The notes under the pieces were generated by a model that had not been told where the DNA came from, searched no databases, and was given only the letters and a program-made list of their open reading frames with translations. A DNA stretch of 64,000 bases from Ferdinandcohnia sp047246645 (GTDB lineage: Bacteria; Bacillota; Bacilli; Bacillales; Bacillaceae_L), in the NCBI RefSeq assembly GCF_047246645.1, contig NZ_JBFOKR010000006.1, forward strand, positions 174,520 through 238,519, given 5' to 3'. Below, in pieces: positions 42,111 through 51,597 of the stretch. Position numbers and translations under genes: made by a program. Each line of letters begins with the position of its first letter. The stretch's first letter is position 1.

Positions 42111-43010
42111 ATGGCAGAGCTAGCAAGAAATAATGTACCTGTTACGCCTAATAGGGACAAAGATGAAGTAATTTCTCCTTGGAAGGAAGCATGGAGAAGC
42201 TTTCGAAAAAATAAATTAGCAATCGTAGGAACCTTTATTGTACTATTTTTTATCATACTGGCTATATTTGCTCCGTTAATTGCTCCTCAGGGCATTGACG
42301 ATAAGGAACTAGTAAAACGTCTTCAACCACCTTCTAGTGAGCATTGGTTTGGAACAGATGATTTCGGTAGGGATATCTTATCAAGAATTATTTATGGAGC
42401 AAGAATCTCTTTATGGGTTGGATTTTTCGCAGTATTGGGATCTGCCATTGTAGGAAGTTTACTTGGAATAGTAGCGGGGTATTACGGTAAGTGGGTCGAT
42501 AATATCATCAGCAGGGTATTTGATATTTTACTAGCTTTTCCAAGTATTTTACTAGCATTAGCAGTTGTAGCAATCCTAGGACCGTCTCTTCAAAATGCAT
42601 TAATTGCAATAGCAATCATAAATGTGCCAAACTTTGGAAGGTTAATACGCTCAAGAGTTCTGAGCGTGAAAGAAGAAGAGTACATAACTGCAGCTAGGGC
42701 TGTAGGAATGAAAGATCGTCGAATATTATTTAGTCATATCCTTCCAAATAGTATGGCACCAATAATTGTTCAAGGGTCTTTAGCAATCGCAACAGCAATT
42801 ATTGAAGCTGCAGCACTAGGATTCCTGGGTATGGGTGCACAACCGCCTAATCCAGAATGGGGAAAAATGCTTGCTGACTCAAAAAATTATCTAGTACAAG
42901 CACCATGGACAATGATTTTTCCGGGGATTGCAATCATGCTGACAGTTCTTGGTTTCAACCTAATGGGGGATGGACTACGTGACGCATTAGATCCAAAAAT
43001 GAAGCAATAA
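42111..43010 (+). CDS. Peptide ABC transporter permease (DppC type)
   Basis: The 299-residue permease has the DppC/OppC N-terminal extension (SPWKEAWRSFRKNKLAIVGT), GTDDFGRDILSRIIYGAR, and the EAA loop ITAARAVGMKDRRILFSHIL. AGGGGGGATTAGG precedes the ATG. It is the last gene of the operon and is followed by a bidirectional terminator shared with ygaE. Confidence 0.93.
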   Translation: MAELARNNVPVTPNRDKDEVISPWKEAWRSFRKNKLAIVGTFIVLFFIILAIFAPLIAPQGIDDKELVKRLQPPSSEHWFGTDDFGRDILSRIIYGARISLWVGFFAVLGSAIVGSLLGIVAGYYGKWVDNIISRVFDILLAFPSILLALAVVAILGPSLQNALIAIAIINVPNFGRLIRSRVLSVKEEEYITAARAVGMKDRRILFSHILPNSMAPIIVQGSLAIATAIIEAAALGFLGMGAQPPNPEWGKMLADSKNYLVQAPWTMIFPGIAIMLTVLGFNLMGDGLRDALDPKMKQ

Positions 43011-43013
43011 AGA

Positions 43014-43044
43014 AACAGCTAACATTGAGTTAGCTGTTTTCTTT
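43014..43044. terminator. Bidirectional terminator between the peptide operon and ygaE
   Basis: AAACAGCTAAC and GTTAGCTGTTT pair perfectly around ATTGA, with T-rich sequence on both outgoing strands. Confidence 0.85.
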
Positions 43045-44097
43045 TGCTTCAACAATAATCTCATTATGGAAGTTTTGATAACTATCGACGAGAATATCAA
43101 GATGTTCTAGCTGTTCAGAATATTCCAGAATAGCTGAAACAAGTGTCAAAATGTGATACCAGTTTTCTTGATCCATTGTTTGTTGGTTTTCTAAGAGTGT
43201 ATCAATTACTTTTTTACGATCAAATGCAAAGTCCATTTTTAGCTCTTCTGGTGCTTGGGACTTCACCTTACCAACAAATTTTAAAAGAAGTTGCTCATGT
43301 GAATGAATGAGATCATCAATTTCTTTTACAAATAGCTGTTGAAACGAAATAGGCATCTCATGCAGTTCATTTTCATGCTTATGGAGTTTACGCAACATAT
43401 CCAAACCACGATTCGTACAGATAATCATCTGCCTAAAAAGAACAAGTTTCCGTGACTTCTCAAATTTAACCTTTTTAAAATAATTTCTCTCTTCTTTATA
43501 AAGTAGATATAGTTGGTCAATTTCATCGATATTTTCTTTTATTTTATCAATATCATCTTTAAGGGTATTGTACTCAGAAGCATGCCTCGTGCTAATTCTA
43601 ACCCATTTAAAAATTTCCTCACTTTGCTTCACAATTTTATCGTAAAGCTTTTTTTCATATTTAGGAGGAAGGAACACAAGGTTCATAATAAAGGCAGATA
43701 AAATACCAAGCAAAATAGCTGCAAATCTCAATAACGCAAACTGAAAAAACTGTTCACTAGGACTCTCCATAATTGCAATTACTGTTACAATCGCAACAGG
43801 GATGGTTTTCTCAATCTTCAGCTTTAAATTTATCGCAATAACTAAAATGGCTGTTAAGCCAATAATAAACGGATTATTTCCAAAATACATTCCAAACAAA
43901 ATCGCCAAAAATGCACCAATCACATTTGCTTGAATTTGCTCCACTACCGATAAAAAGGAACGGTAAATTGAAGGCTGAATCGCAAAAACAGCAGCGATTC
44001 CAGCAAATACCGGTGATGGCAAATTCAATAGCTTAGCCAAAACCAACGCAAGCGTAATGGCTATCCCCGTTTTCAAAATGCGGGCACCAAGTTTCAT
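43030..44097 (-). CDS. ygaE: Aromatic acid exporter-like membrane protein YgaE
   Basis: The 355-residue protein has an N-terminal ArAE_1 membrane domain with about six helices (residues 10-150, FAIQPSIYRSFLSVVEQIQ) and a long helical, coiled-coil-rich cytoplasmic part (160-350). AAAGGATTTAATTAA precedes the ATG. It fits B. subtilis YgaE in length and position relative to gsaB. Transport function is inferred from the family only. Confidence 0.88.
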   Translation of the reverse strand: MKLGARILKTGIAITLALVLAKLLNLPSPVFAGIAAVFAIQPSIYRSFLSVVEQIQANVIGAFLAILFGMYFGNNPFIIGLTAILVIAINLKLKIEKTIPVAIVTVIAIMESPSEQFFQFALLRFAAILLGILSAFIMNLVFLPPKYEKKLYDKIVKQSEEIFKWVRISTRHASEYNTLKDDIDKIKENIDEIDQLYLLYKEERNYFKKVKFEKSRKLVLFRQMIICTNRGLDMLRKLHKHENELHEMPISFQQLFVKEIDDLIHSHEQLLLKFVGKVKSQAPEELKMDFAFDRKKVIDTLLENQQTMDQENWYHILTLVSAILEYSEQLEHLDILVDSYQNFHNEIIVEAKENS

Positions 44098-44329
44098 TTA
44101 ATTAAATCCTTTCTGTAAAAAAGCTATTATCTTCAGGTTAGCCTTTTCTTAGTAATCTAAACAATACTGTACTATACAATGAATTTTCAATTCTATCAAG
44201 AGATAGATGTCCCTATATGAGGTTGTACCATTACTTTATTAAGATAGGATGGGAAATATGACATAGGAAGGGAAGATTGGGGAGTTATTACTATGTGAGG
44301 GAGTTTGAGAAGTAAAAGGACCTGAGTAA

Positions 44330-44700
44330 CTCGAGACAAAGGGGGATTCATGTGGCGGTGGTGGGGAAAAGGAGCTAAGCGCCACCTTGAAAAGTGAGAA
44401 ACGAGTGGTGCTAGGGACGAAAAGGGGTAGAGCACCACCTGGAAAAGTGAGAAACGAGTAATGCTTGGGAAGAAAAGGGGTGGAGCGCCACCTGGAAAAG
44501 TGAGAAACGAGTGGTGCTTGGGAAGAAAAGGAGTAGAGCGCCACCCGAAAAAGTGAGATACAGGTGGTGCTTGGGAAGAAAAGAGGCCGAGCGCCACCTT
44601 GAAAAGTGAGAAACGAGTGGTGCTCGGAAAGAAAAAGGGCACAGCGCCACCTGAAAAAGCGAGATACGTGTGGTGCTGACAAGAAAAGGAACCGAGCAGG
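44330..44700. repeat. Tandem array 2: six copies of a 53-bp hairpin unit
   Basis: The anchor CCACC recurs with GCCACC at 44381, 44434 (ACCACC), 44487, 44540, 44593 and 44646, exactly 53 bases apart. Each unit carries AGCGCCAC...GTGGTGCT, an 8-bp stem with one G-T pair around about 18 nt, then a purine-rich spacer GGGAAGAAAAGGGG. Three overlapping minus-strand open frames across it are repeat artefacts, since 53 is not a multiple of 3. The 44098-44783 gap holds only this array and the gltB terminator. Confidence 0.92.
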
Positions 44701-44746
44701 TAAGTCTCCTTCTCCAAAACTAAAACCTTGTCAGAAAACCTCACAA

Positions 44747-44775
44747 AAAAAACTCGCACGAAGGCGAGTTTTCTA
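44747..44775 (-). terminator. Terminator of the glutamate synthase gene
   Basis: AAAACTCGC and GCGAGTTTT pair around a 6-nt loop, with eight T on the minus strand. Confidence 0.88.
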
Positions 44776-44783
44776 AAAAAGTA

Positions 44784-47700
44784 TCACTCTGTTGATACGG
44801 ATGGATCTGCTTGTTCTTTAGTAGGAATTACCTGTAAAAAGTGTTGTTCTGGTTTATCTAATAGTTTATTCAATTCATTTGCTTCTTCAACCTGACCATG
44901 TTCAACCAATGCAGCAATATATTTACCCAGAAGTTCAGTTATATCTTCGATTCCTCTAGCTGAAAGAGATTGAACAGATACTTTTGCACCTTTTGCAATT
45001 CTTCTTTCGATTGCTGCTTTTGTTAAACCCATTTCTGGTTGGTGGCGTAGGTAAACAACTCCACCAGTCATCCCTGCACAAATCCAAGGACCTGGGTCAC
45101 CAAGAACGAGGCCACGACCATTTGTCATGTATTCAAATGCAAAACCTTTTATATTTGCGTGAACTCCAATATTTCCATGCTCGACTTCAGGAATAGGTGA
45201 AGTAAGTCTTCCACCAATTATCATATCTGCACCAGAGAGGCGTATACCAGCTCGAGCATCGGCACTACCTTGAACAGCAAGTAGTCCTTTTTGTGCGCCG
45301 TAGCCAAAGCCTTTTCCTACAGAGCCATTGTAGTAGTTACCATCTTTTCCTTTTGCTTTAAAGACAATGATGTTCCCGCCAAATTGTGTTTTTCCTGCTC
45401 CGTCCTGGGCACCGCCATCAACTAAGATATCAATTCCGCTACTATTATACGCACCAAGTCCGTTACCTGGTATGGAGCCATTCTTATAACGAAGTTTCAC
45501 ATCAGGCAGTTTCAGGTATGAACCATCTAATCTACCACGAACACGGTGACAAGAAACGCGGCTACCAAGTACACGCTGTTCAGCAGTAATAGTTGTAAAA
45601 TCGCGTGATAAATGTAGTTCCTGCTCATTATAATCAAGGTATTCAGCACCAGCAGCTACAAGCAATTCTTTCTCAGAATGTGTAGCAGCCACTTCTTTTT
45701 GAGCAAACTGTTTAATTTCTAAAGTTTTTAATAGATTAGCTAAATCCATAGCTTCTATACCTCGAGTTTGTTCAAGTAAGTCTGAACGACCAACAATATC
45801 TTGTAGGTTTTCAAAACCTAATGAAGCTGTTAATGCTTTTAACTCGTTTCCAAATGCAGTAAACAGATTCATTAGTCCTGATACAGCTGACTCTATTTGT
45901 CTAGGAACAAAGCGGCGTAAGCCATGTTCTTTAGCTTGTGCTTCTGATTCTATCTGAGTAGCAATACCAACGTGGCATGTGTCCAAGTGACAACCACGAC
46001 AAGTCGTACATCCAATAGCAATCATGGATAATGTACCGAATCCAACACGGTTTGCACCTAAAAGCATAACCTTCATTACGTCTAACGCACTCTTTATTCC
46101 ACCGTCAGCCCAAAGTTCAACTTGCGAACGTAACCCAGCCTCAAGTAATGCATTATGAGCTGCTTTTACACCAATTTCAACTGGTAAACCAACATTTTGT
46201 AAAGCGTGAATTCTGGCAGCACCGGTTCCTCCATCAAAACCACTAAGTGTGATAATATCAGCACCAGCTTTTGCAATCCCAACTGCAATGGTTCCGATAT
46301 TTGGTACTACTGGAACTTTTACTGAAACCCTTGCTTGGTCGTTTGCCGTCTTTAATTCAGCAATCATCTGAGCTAAGTCTTCAATCGAATAAATATCATG
46401 GTTATTCGAAGGGGAAATTAAGTCAGAACCAATTGTTGCATTACGAGCCTCGGCAATTTTGGCGGTTACTTTTGAACCAGGTAGATGTCCACCTTCACCG
46501 GGTTTCGCACCTTGCCCAATTTTAATTTCTAATAGATTTGAAGAGTTTAGGAGCTCAGCGTTAACGCCGAAACGTCCTGATGCAACCTGCTGTCCACGAG
46601 TACGTGGATATTTTCCAAGCATATCCTTAATCTCTCCGCCTTCACCGTTTAGGCTGACCATATTCAAACGGTCTGCGCCTTCAGCGTAAGCACGGAAAGC
46701 GATTTCGTTCTGTGATCCAAAGGACATGGAGGAAATAACAAATGGTAAACTATGTTCTCCAACACTTATATCTACTGCAGATGGGTCAACAGAAGAGTTT
46801 CCTTTCTTTAAATCTGTTAAATGTCTAATTGCAATAGGGTTGGATTCTTCTTGTTCGGTTAACTTTTCACGATAATTATCGTAGGATCCGGTTGTTGCTA
46901 CATCACCAATTGCCTTCCAAATACGCGGGAAGAGATGAAAGCTTTTTCCAGGACGGGACTTTTCGTTTGCATAATCACCAGCACGTGCCACCGCGTCAGT
47001 CTTCATCGTCTCGAAATTAAAACCGAGAGAATCTGAACCTAGGAAATTAACAATATTCAACACGTCAGCAATTTCATCGTTCAGTCCAATGGAAGAGAAT
47101 AGTCGACCGTATCCGCGAAGTTCATGAATACCAATTGTTGAGATAACTTTTTCTAAACCTTTATTTAATGCATTAAATAGATTGATGGATGGGGCAGCTG
47201 TTTCATCAGCAACTGTAGCAAAAAGTAAATATGGACTTATTAAATTAGCACCTAACCCATACGCAAGGATAATATCGTGTAAAGATCGAACTGCTCCTGA
47301 ACGAACTATTAATGAACAATTTCTTCTTATTTCCTCTTTTACAAGTGCTTGATCAATTGCTGAAACGACTAAAAGTGGATCAATCCAAAGCTGACCATTA
47401 CGGTGTGCTTCTGCATCATCTAATATAAGAAGAGTTTTTCCATGGTGAACAGCTTCTTTTGCTTCTTCTGCTAAACGTTCTAAGGCAGCACCAATAGTTT
47501 CATCTTCATGACAAACAGCCGAAACAAAGTGAGTACGTTTTTGACTTCCAAAAGCATCTACAACCTGATCATAAGAAGGTTGCCCTGTAGCGGTAGAGCA
47601 TTCAAAGCCAAGACTGCCTTCTATTAATAATGGTGAAGAAAGTTCTATTACAAAGTCATTTTTCTGTTCAACGAGGGAAGGGCGTTTTCCGATAATTGAC

Positions 47701-49253
47701 CTTGTTGAAAAATGCTCTGATTCACGGTCCCGGTCAATAGCAGGGTTTGTTACAACGGCTACGCTTTCCTTAATAAAATCAGCAATATTTCTTCTACCCT
47801 CAGTATTAATAGCAGCAAGTGGAGCGTCATGTCCTAATGAACGAATCGGCTCAACACCTTTTTCCGCCATTTGTTCAAGGAGCTGAACGTCTTCACGGTC
47901 CCAGCCAAATGCAGCATATTGCCCATTGTGTACTTTTGGTCTAGGAGATACAGTTACTACTTTCTCAAAAGAAGGAGGAACTAGACGTTTGTGATATCCC
48001 TGAACATTTATACGATTGGATACACGTTTGTACACCTCTTCTTGGAAAGTGCTGTATTCATACACTTTTACGTAATTGTCTTCGCCCCATTTAAGACCAA
48101 CTTTTTCACCTGGAGAAAGTGGCTTAGGTTCAGCTACATACTCAGTAGATGGAATAATACCCGGTTCTGATGCAAATAAATATGTTGTCTCAGTTTCGAT
48201 TTTCCAAACTGGACGTAAGCCAAGCGCATCTACACTAAATACAGCCTCATCACCATATCGAGAGATAATACCTGCAGGTCCTTGTGCAAAATGTCCCCAT
48301 GCTTCACGAATATACGTATAGAGATCCTGTAAATGCTCAGGATAATGTTTAATTTCATTAATGATTGGTGGGAATAACACATCTAATGCTTCGAACAATG
48401 TGTACCCATCCCTGGAAATGAGTGTTTCGATCGTACGATTTAAATCTTGTGAATCACTTCCACCGTCAGTTAATGGAACCCCAATCATAGTTGCTTCATC
48501 ACGCAACTTAGAGATCGTATTAATTTCTCCATTATGACCTAACACACTAAAAGGTTGAACTCGGAAGAAGTTTGATAATGTATTTGTGGAATATCGATTA
48601 TGTCCGAGAGTCATTGTTGATGCAACAAGTGGACTCGCAAGGTCTGAGTAGTATTTAGGTAAAATATCTCCGGCACCTAATACTTTATAAACAGCATGAT
48701 AATTACTTAATGAAGCAACGTGTATGTGTGGATTCTTCTCTATTTCAATAGTAAGTTCGAATAGATTTTTTGCTAGACTTTGAGAGTTCGAAGGTAAAAG
48801 TGCAACCTGCCAAAAAACTGGTTCATCTTTTAAAGCGATAGGACCCAATGCACTAGAGGATGTAACTTCGCTAGATTCAAAAATTACTTCTAAATTCTTT
48901 TTTGTAAATATAGATCGAAGTGACTCTTTAGTTTCTGTTAGAGAAGCTTCTTTACGAATGAAAATGTGGCCAACAACAAAATCATCACGATCGACTACAT
49001 CTGCATTTACATTTGAGTTTACTAATTTGTCTTTCCAAAGGGATTTAGGTATGTCAATGTGAATACCAACTCCGTCACCTTCACCATTAATAAATCCAGC
49101 ACGATGGTTCATTTTAACGAGTGCATCAATGACTGATTCTATATTAGCTTTAGTTGGAGTTCTTCTTTTTTCAATGGCTGAGACAATGCCACATGCATCG
49201 TGCTCATGTCTGTAAAATTCCTTAAATTCTCGTGGACTCCAGTTTTTTGTCAT
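44784..49253 (-). CDS. gltB: Glutamate synthase large subunit
   Basis: The 1489-residue enzyme makes two glutamates from glutamine and 2-oxoglutarate. Domains in order: a class II glutamine amidotransferase starting at Cys21 (HDACGIV; the first 20 residues are the usual propeptide), a central domain, an FMN domain (about 780-1150) with the 3Fe-4S cysteines in CTTCRGCHLDTC near residue 1085, and a C-terminal GXGXG beta-helix (about 1220-1430). No small subunit gene is adjacent, so it must borrow GltD or use another electron donor. It is slightly shorter than B. subtilis GltA (1520). The start codon lacks a close ribosome site. Confidence 0.93.
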   Translation of the reverse strand: MTKNWSPREFKEFYRHEHDACGIVSAIEKRRTPTKANIESVIDALVKMNHRAGFINGEGDGVGIHIDIPKSLWKDKLVNSNVNADVVDRDDFVVGHIFIRKEASLTETKESLRSIFTKKNLEVIFESSEVTSSSALGPIALKDEPVFWQVALLPSNSQSLAKNLFELTIEIEKNPHIHVASLSNYHAVYKVLGAGDILPKYYSDLASPLVASTMTLGHNRYSTNTLSNFFRVQPFSVLGHNGEINTISKLRDEATMIGVPLTDGGSDSQDLNRTIETLISRDGYTLFEALDVLFPPIINEIKHYPEHLQDLYTYIREAWGHFAQGPAGIISRYGDEAVFSVDALGLRPVWKIETETTYLFASEPGIIPSTEYVAEPKPLSPGEKVGLKWGEDNYVKVYEYSTFQEEVYKRVSNRINVQGYHKRLVPPSFEKVVTVSPRPKVHNGQYAAFGWDREDVQLLEQMAEKGVEPIRSLGHDAPLAAINTEGRRNIADFIKESVAVVTNPAIDRDRESEHFSTRSIIGKRPSLVEQKNDFVIELSSPLLIEGSLGFECSTATGQPSYDQVVDAFGSQKRTHFVSAVCHEDETIGAALERLAEEAKEAVHHGKTLLILDDAEAHRNGQLWIDPLLVVSAIDQALVKEEIRRNCSLIVRSGAVRSLHDIILAYGLGANLISPYLLFATVADETAAPSINLFNALNKGLEKVISTIGIHELRGYGRLFSSIGLNDEIADVLNIVNFLGSDSLGFNFETMKTDAVARAGDYANEKSRPGKSFHLFPRIWKAIGDVATTGSYDNYREKLTEQEESNPIAIRHLTDLKKGNSSVDPSAVDISVGEHSLPFVISSMSFGSQNEIAFRAYAEGADRLNMVSLNGEGGEIKDMLGKYPRTRGQQVASGRFGVNAELLNSSNLLEIKIGQGAKPGEGGHLPGSKVTAKIAEARNATIGSDLISPSNNHDIYSIEDLAQMIAELKTANDQARVSVKVPVVPNIGTIAVGIAKAGADIITLSGFDGGTGAARIHALQNVGLPVEIGVKAAHNALLEAGLRSQVELWADGGIKSALDVMKVMLLGANRVGFGTLSMIAIGCTTCRGCHLDTCHVGIATQIESEAQAKEHGLRRFVPRQIESAVSGLMNLFTAFGNELKALTASLGFENLQDIVGRSDLLEQTRGIEAMDLANLLKTLEIKQFAQKEVAATHSEKELLVAAGAEYLDYNEQELHLSRDFTTITAEQRVLGSRVSCHRVRGRLDGSYLKLPDVKLRYKNGSIPGNGLGAYNSSGIDILVDGGAQDGAGKTQFGGNIIVFKAKGKDGNYYNGSVGKGFGYGAQKGLLAVQGSADARAGIRLSGADMIIGGRLTSPIPEVEHGNIGVHANIKGFAFEYMTNGRGLVLGDPGPWICAGMTGGVVYLRHQPEMGLTKAAIERRIAKGAKVSVQSLSARGIEDITELLGKYIAALVEHGQVEEANELNKLLDKPEQHFLQVIPTKEQADPSVSTE

Positions 49254-49308
49254 TCAAGCGGCTTTATAAGGAAGCTAATGTGCCACCTTATTTTTGAGCC
49301 TTCACCTC

Positions 49309-49320
49309 CTATAAAAGTAA
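49309..49320 (-). promoter_or_regulatory. Displaced Shine-Dalgarno upstream of gltB
   Basis: On the minus strand a textbook AGGAGGTGA lies about 47-55 nt before the gltB ATG at 49253. The codon right before that ATG is a stop, and no longer in-frame start exists. A three-codon frame (GTG GCA CAT TAG) lies between, and GCTT/AAGC stems could loop out part of the gap. Confidence 0.45.
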
Positions 49321-49356
49321 TATTCCAATTTCATCTGATATGATTTAATTTTCAGA

Positions 49357-49375
49357 ATAGTATAGTTTATACTAT
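49357..49375. promoter_or_regulatory. Inverted repeat in the gltB promoter region
   Basis: ATAGTATA (49357-49364) and TATACTAT (49368-49375) are perfect 8-bp arms around GTT. The position, about 105-120 bases before gltB, fits a promoter -10/operator region. Confidence 0.5.
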
Positions 49376-49487
49376 CATAGTAAAGCGTTAAAATCAAATT
49401 TTTATTCAAAAAAATGTATGGACTATACAAGCTTTTAAGGATGTTTTGTGAACATTTTTGTAAACGTTTTCAATGGTTTTGACGATA

Positions 49488-49524
49488 AAAGCGGTTTGGG
49501 TATATATAATCCCAAACCGCTATT
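49488..49524. terminator. Terminator after gsaB
   Basis: AGCGGTTTGGG and CCCAAACCGCT form an 11-bp perfect stem around a 10-nt AT-rich loop, with TTTTATC on the minus strand. Confidence 0.85.
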
Positions 49525-49534
49525 CTTTGTATAT

Positions 49535-50830
49535 TTATGCATTTTTTAGTTGTTTGAATGCATATTCAACAGCTTTCAGTGTTTCAATTACATCATCTTC
49601 AGTGTGTGCAATTGTTAGGAACCAAGCCTCATATTTAGAAGGGGCAAGGTTGATTCCTTGGTTGAGCATTAACTTAAAGAACTTTGCAAACATTTCTCCA
49701 TCTGTATTTTCGGCTTGCTCATAGTTCTCTACTTTTTCTGTTGTAAAGTAAACTGTCAATGCACCTTTCAGGCGATTAATGGTAATTGGAGTACTGTATG
49801 TTTTAGCGTGTTCTAAAATGCCTTGCTCAAGTTTCGCACCTAGTTTATCTAATCTTTCATATAGTCCTTCTTCTTGAAGAACTTCTAAACAAGCAATACC
49901 TGAAAGAATAGATGCTGGGTTTCCAGCCATTGTTCCAGCTTGATATGCAGGTCCTAAAGGAGCAACTTGTTCCATAATTTCTTTTTTGCCACCATAAGCA
50001 CCGATTGGTAGTCCGCCACCAATAATCTTTCCAAGCGCTGTTAAGTCTGGTGTAATTCCCAACAGATTTTGTGCTCCGCCGTACATGAAACGGAAAGCTG
50101 TAATTACCTCATCAAAAATAACAAGCGCTCCAGCTTCATGTGTAAGGTCAAGGACTTGTTGCAAAAATCCTTCCTTCGGTTCAACGATACCAAAGTTTCC
50201 GACAATTGGTTCAACTAATACTGCTGCTATCTCAGATCCCCATTTGGAGATTGCCTCTTTAAATGGTTCGATGTCGTTAAAAGGTACAGTGATTACTTCT
50301 TGTGCAATGCTCTTTGGTACACCCGCCGAATCTGGAGTACCTAATGTTGATGGACCAGAGCCTGCAGCAACAAGTACGAGGTCCGAATGACCATGGTAAC
50401 AACCAGCAAACTTAATGATTTTCGTGCGGTTTGTATATGCACGAGCCACACGAATAGTCGTCATAACAGCTTCCGTACCGGAGTTTACAAAGCGGACTTT
50501 ATCCATGCCGGGAATTGCTTCCTTTAGCATTTTTGCAAATTTTACTTCATGTGGAGTAGGGGTACCATATAGAACTCCACTCTCAGCAGCCCTCGTAATA
50601 GCTTCGGTAATATGAGGATGAGCATGACCAGTGATAATCGGTCCATATGCCGCAAGATAATCTATATATTTGTTACCATCAACATCCCAAAAATAAGCAC
50701 CATTTGCACGTTCCATCACAACTGGTGCACCGCCACCAACAGCCTTATAAGAGCGGGACGGACTGTTTACTCCGCCAACAATATGTTGTAAAGCTTCATT
50801 ATGTAATTCCTCTGATTTTGTAAAAATCAT
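49535..50830 (-). CDS. gsaB: Glutamate-1-semialdehyde aminotransferase
   Basis: From the ATG at 50830 (GGAAGGAAG 6 nt upstream) the protein has 431 residues; a start 45 bases further up has no ribosome site. It is a class III PLP aminotransferase converting glutamate-1-semialdehyde to 5-aminolevulinate for haem. Visible: NSGTEAVMTTIRVARAYT, CYHGHSD, VIFDEVITAFRF, and the PLP lysine in TALGKIIGGGLPIG. B. subtilis has this gene (gsaB) besides hemL. It lies upstream of the gltB-like gene on the same strand, each with its own terminator. Confidence 0.93.
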   Translation of the reverse strand: MIFTKSEELHNEALQHIVGGVNSPSRSYKAVGGGAPVVMERANGAYFWDVDGNKYIDYLAAYGPIITGHAHPHITEAITRAAESGVLYGTPTPHEVKFAKMLKEAIPGMDKVRFVNSGTEAVMTTIRVARAYTNRTKIIKFAGCYHGHSDLVLVAAGSGPSTLGTPDSAGVPKSIAQEVITVPFNDIEPFKEAISKWGSEIAAVLVEPIVGNFGIVEPKEGFLQQVLDLTHEAGALVIFDEVITAFRFMYGGAQNLLGITPDLTALGKIIGGGLPIGAYGGKKEIMEQVAPLGPAYQAGTMAGNPASILSGIACLEVLQEEGLYERLDKLGAKLEQGILEHAKTYSTPITINRLKGALTVYFTTEKVENYEQAENTDGEMFAKFFKLMLNQGINLAPSKYEAWFLTIAHTEDDVIETLKAVEYAFKQLKNA

Positions 50831-50916
50831 ACTCAACTTCCTTCCTATGTTTCTCAACCTTATATATTTTAGCATGAAAGGGGGGAAAGGGAAAAATTCA
50901 GGATAGATATGTACAA

Positions 50917-51435
50917 CTTTTCATTTTGTTGCGACAAAACTTGGCGGTCTAATCGCAAGAAAAAAGGTGGAGTTGTGATTTCAGGTGACACGAGGGTTTC
51001 TAATCGACTGAGATGAAGTAGAGTTACGTATTTCGGTCAATAAGAAGTGTTCTAATCGCCCGAGAAGAAGAGGAGTTACGTATTTCGGTCAATAAGAAGT
51101 GTTCTAATCGCCCGAGAAGAAGAGGAGTTACGGTATTCGGTCGATAAGAAGTGTCCTAATCGCCCGAGAAGAAGAGGAGTTACGTATTTCGGTCAATAAG
51201 AAGTGTTCTAATCGCCCGAGAAGAAGAGGAGTNNNNNNNNNNNNNNNNNNNNNNNNNNNNNNNNNNNNNNNNNNNNNNNNNNNNNNNNNNNNNNNNNNNN
51301 NNNNNNNNNNNNNNNNNNNNNNNNNNNNNNNNTACGGTATTCGGTCGATAAGAAGTGTCCTAATCGCCCCAGACAAAGAGGAGTTACGATTTTCGGTCGA
51401 TAAGGAGGGATCTAATCGCCCTAGAAGTAAAGAAA
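50917..51435. repeat. Tandem array 3: 52-bp unit, at least eight copies plus assembly gap
   Basis: GAGTTACG-type anchors fall at 50969 (degenerate), 51021, 51073, 51125, 51177, 51229 and 51381, all in a 52-base register, which also holds across the gap. Each unit carries an imperfect hairpin, TTCGGTCAATAAGAA around GTG with TTCTAATCGCCCGAG. Copies alternate between two variants (TATTTCGGTCAA and GGTATTCGGTCGA). It lies between the divergent gsaB and ygaF. No gene is present in 50831-51597. Confidence 0.9.
51233..51332. other. Assembly gap of 100 N
   Basis: Exactly 100 N interrupt array 3. The round number suggests a placeholder, so the true copy number is unknown. An open frame running across the Ns is not a gene. 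Confidence 0.99.
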
Positions 51436-51597
51436 TATACTTTAGGTAAACTATGTTTTGAATGACAGTAGTGCCTTAATTTAATCATCTAGTGTATATG
51501 AAGGAAGTATATGCACAATACCTTAAAACAAAATAGCAATAATTTGTATAACCCCTCCATTTTTTGTACCCTATATATATAGAAGGAGGTCGTTATC

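Noticed and set aside
44196..44759. Overlapping minus-strand open frames of 79-187 codons across array 2
   Set aside because: They occur in all three frames because a 53-base unit without stops cycles through frames; none has a ribosome site and the peptides are only repeat translations.
51128..51376. Minus-strand open frame across the N run
   Set aside because: It spans unknown bases and consists of repeat units; no gene can be claimed.
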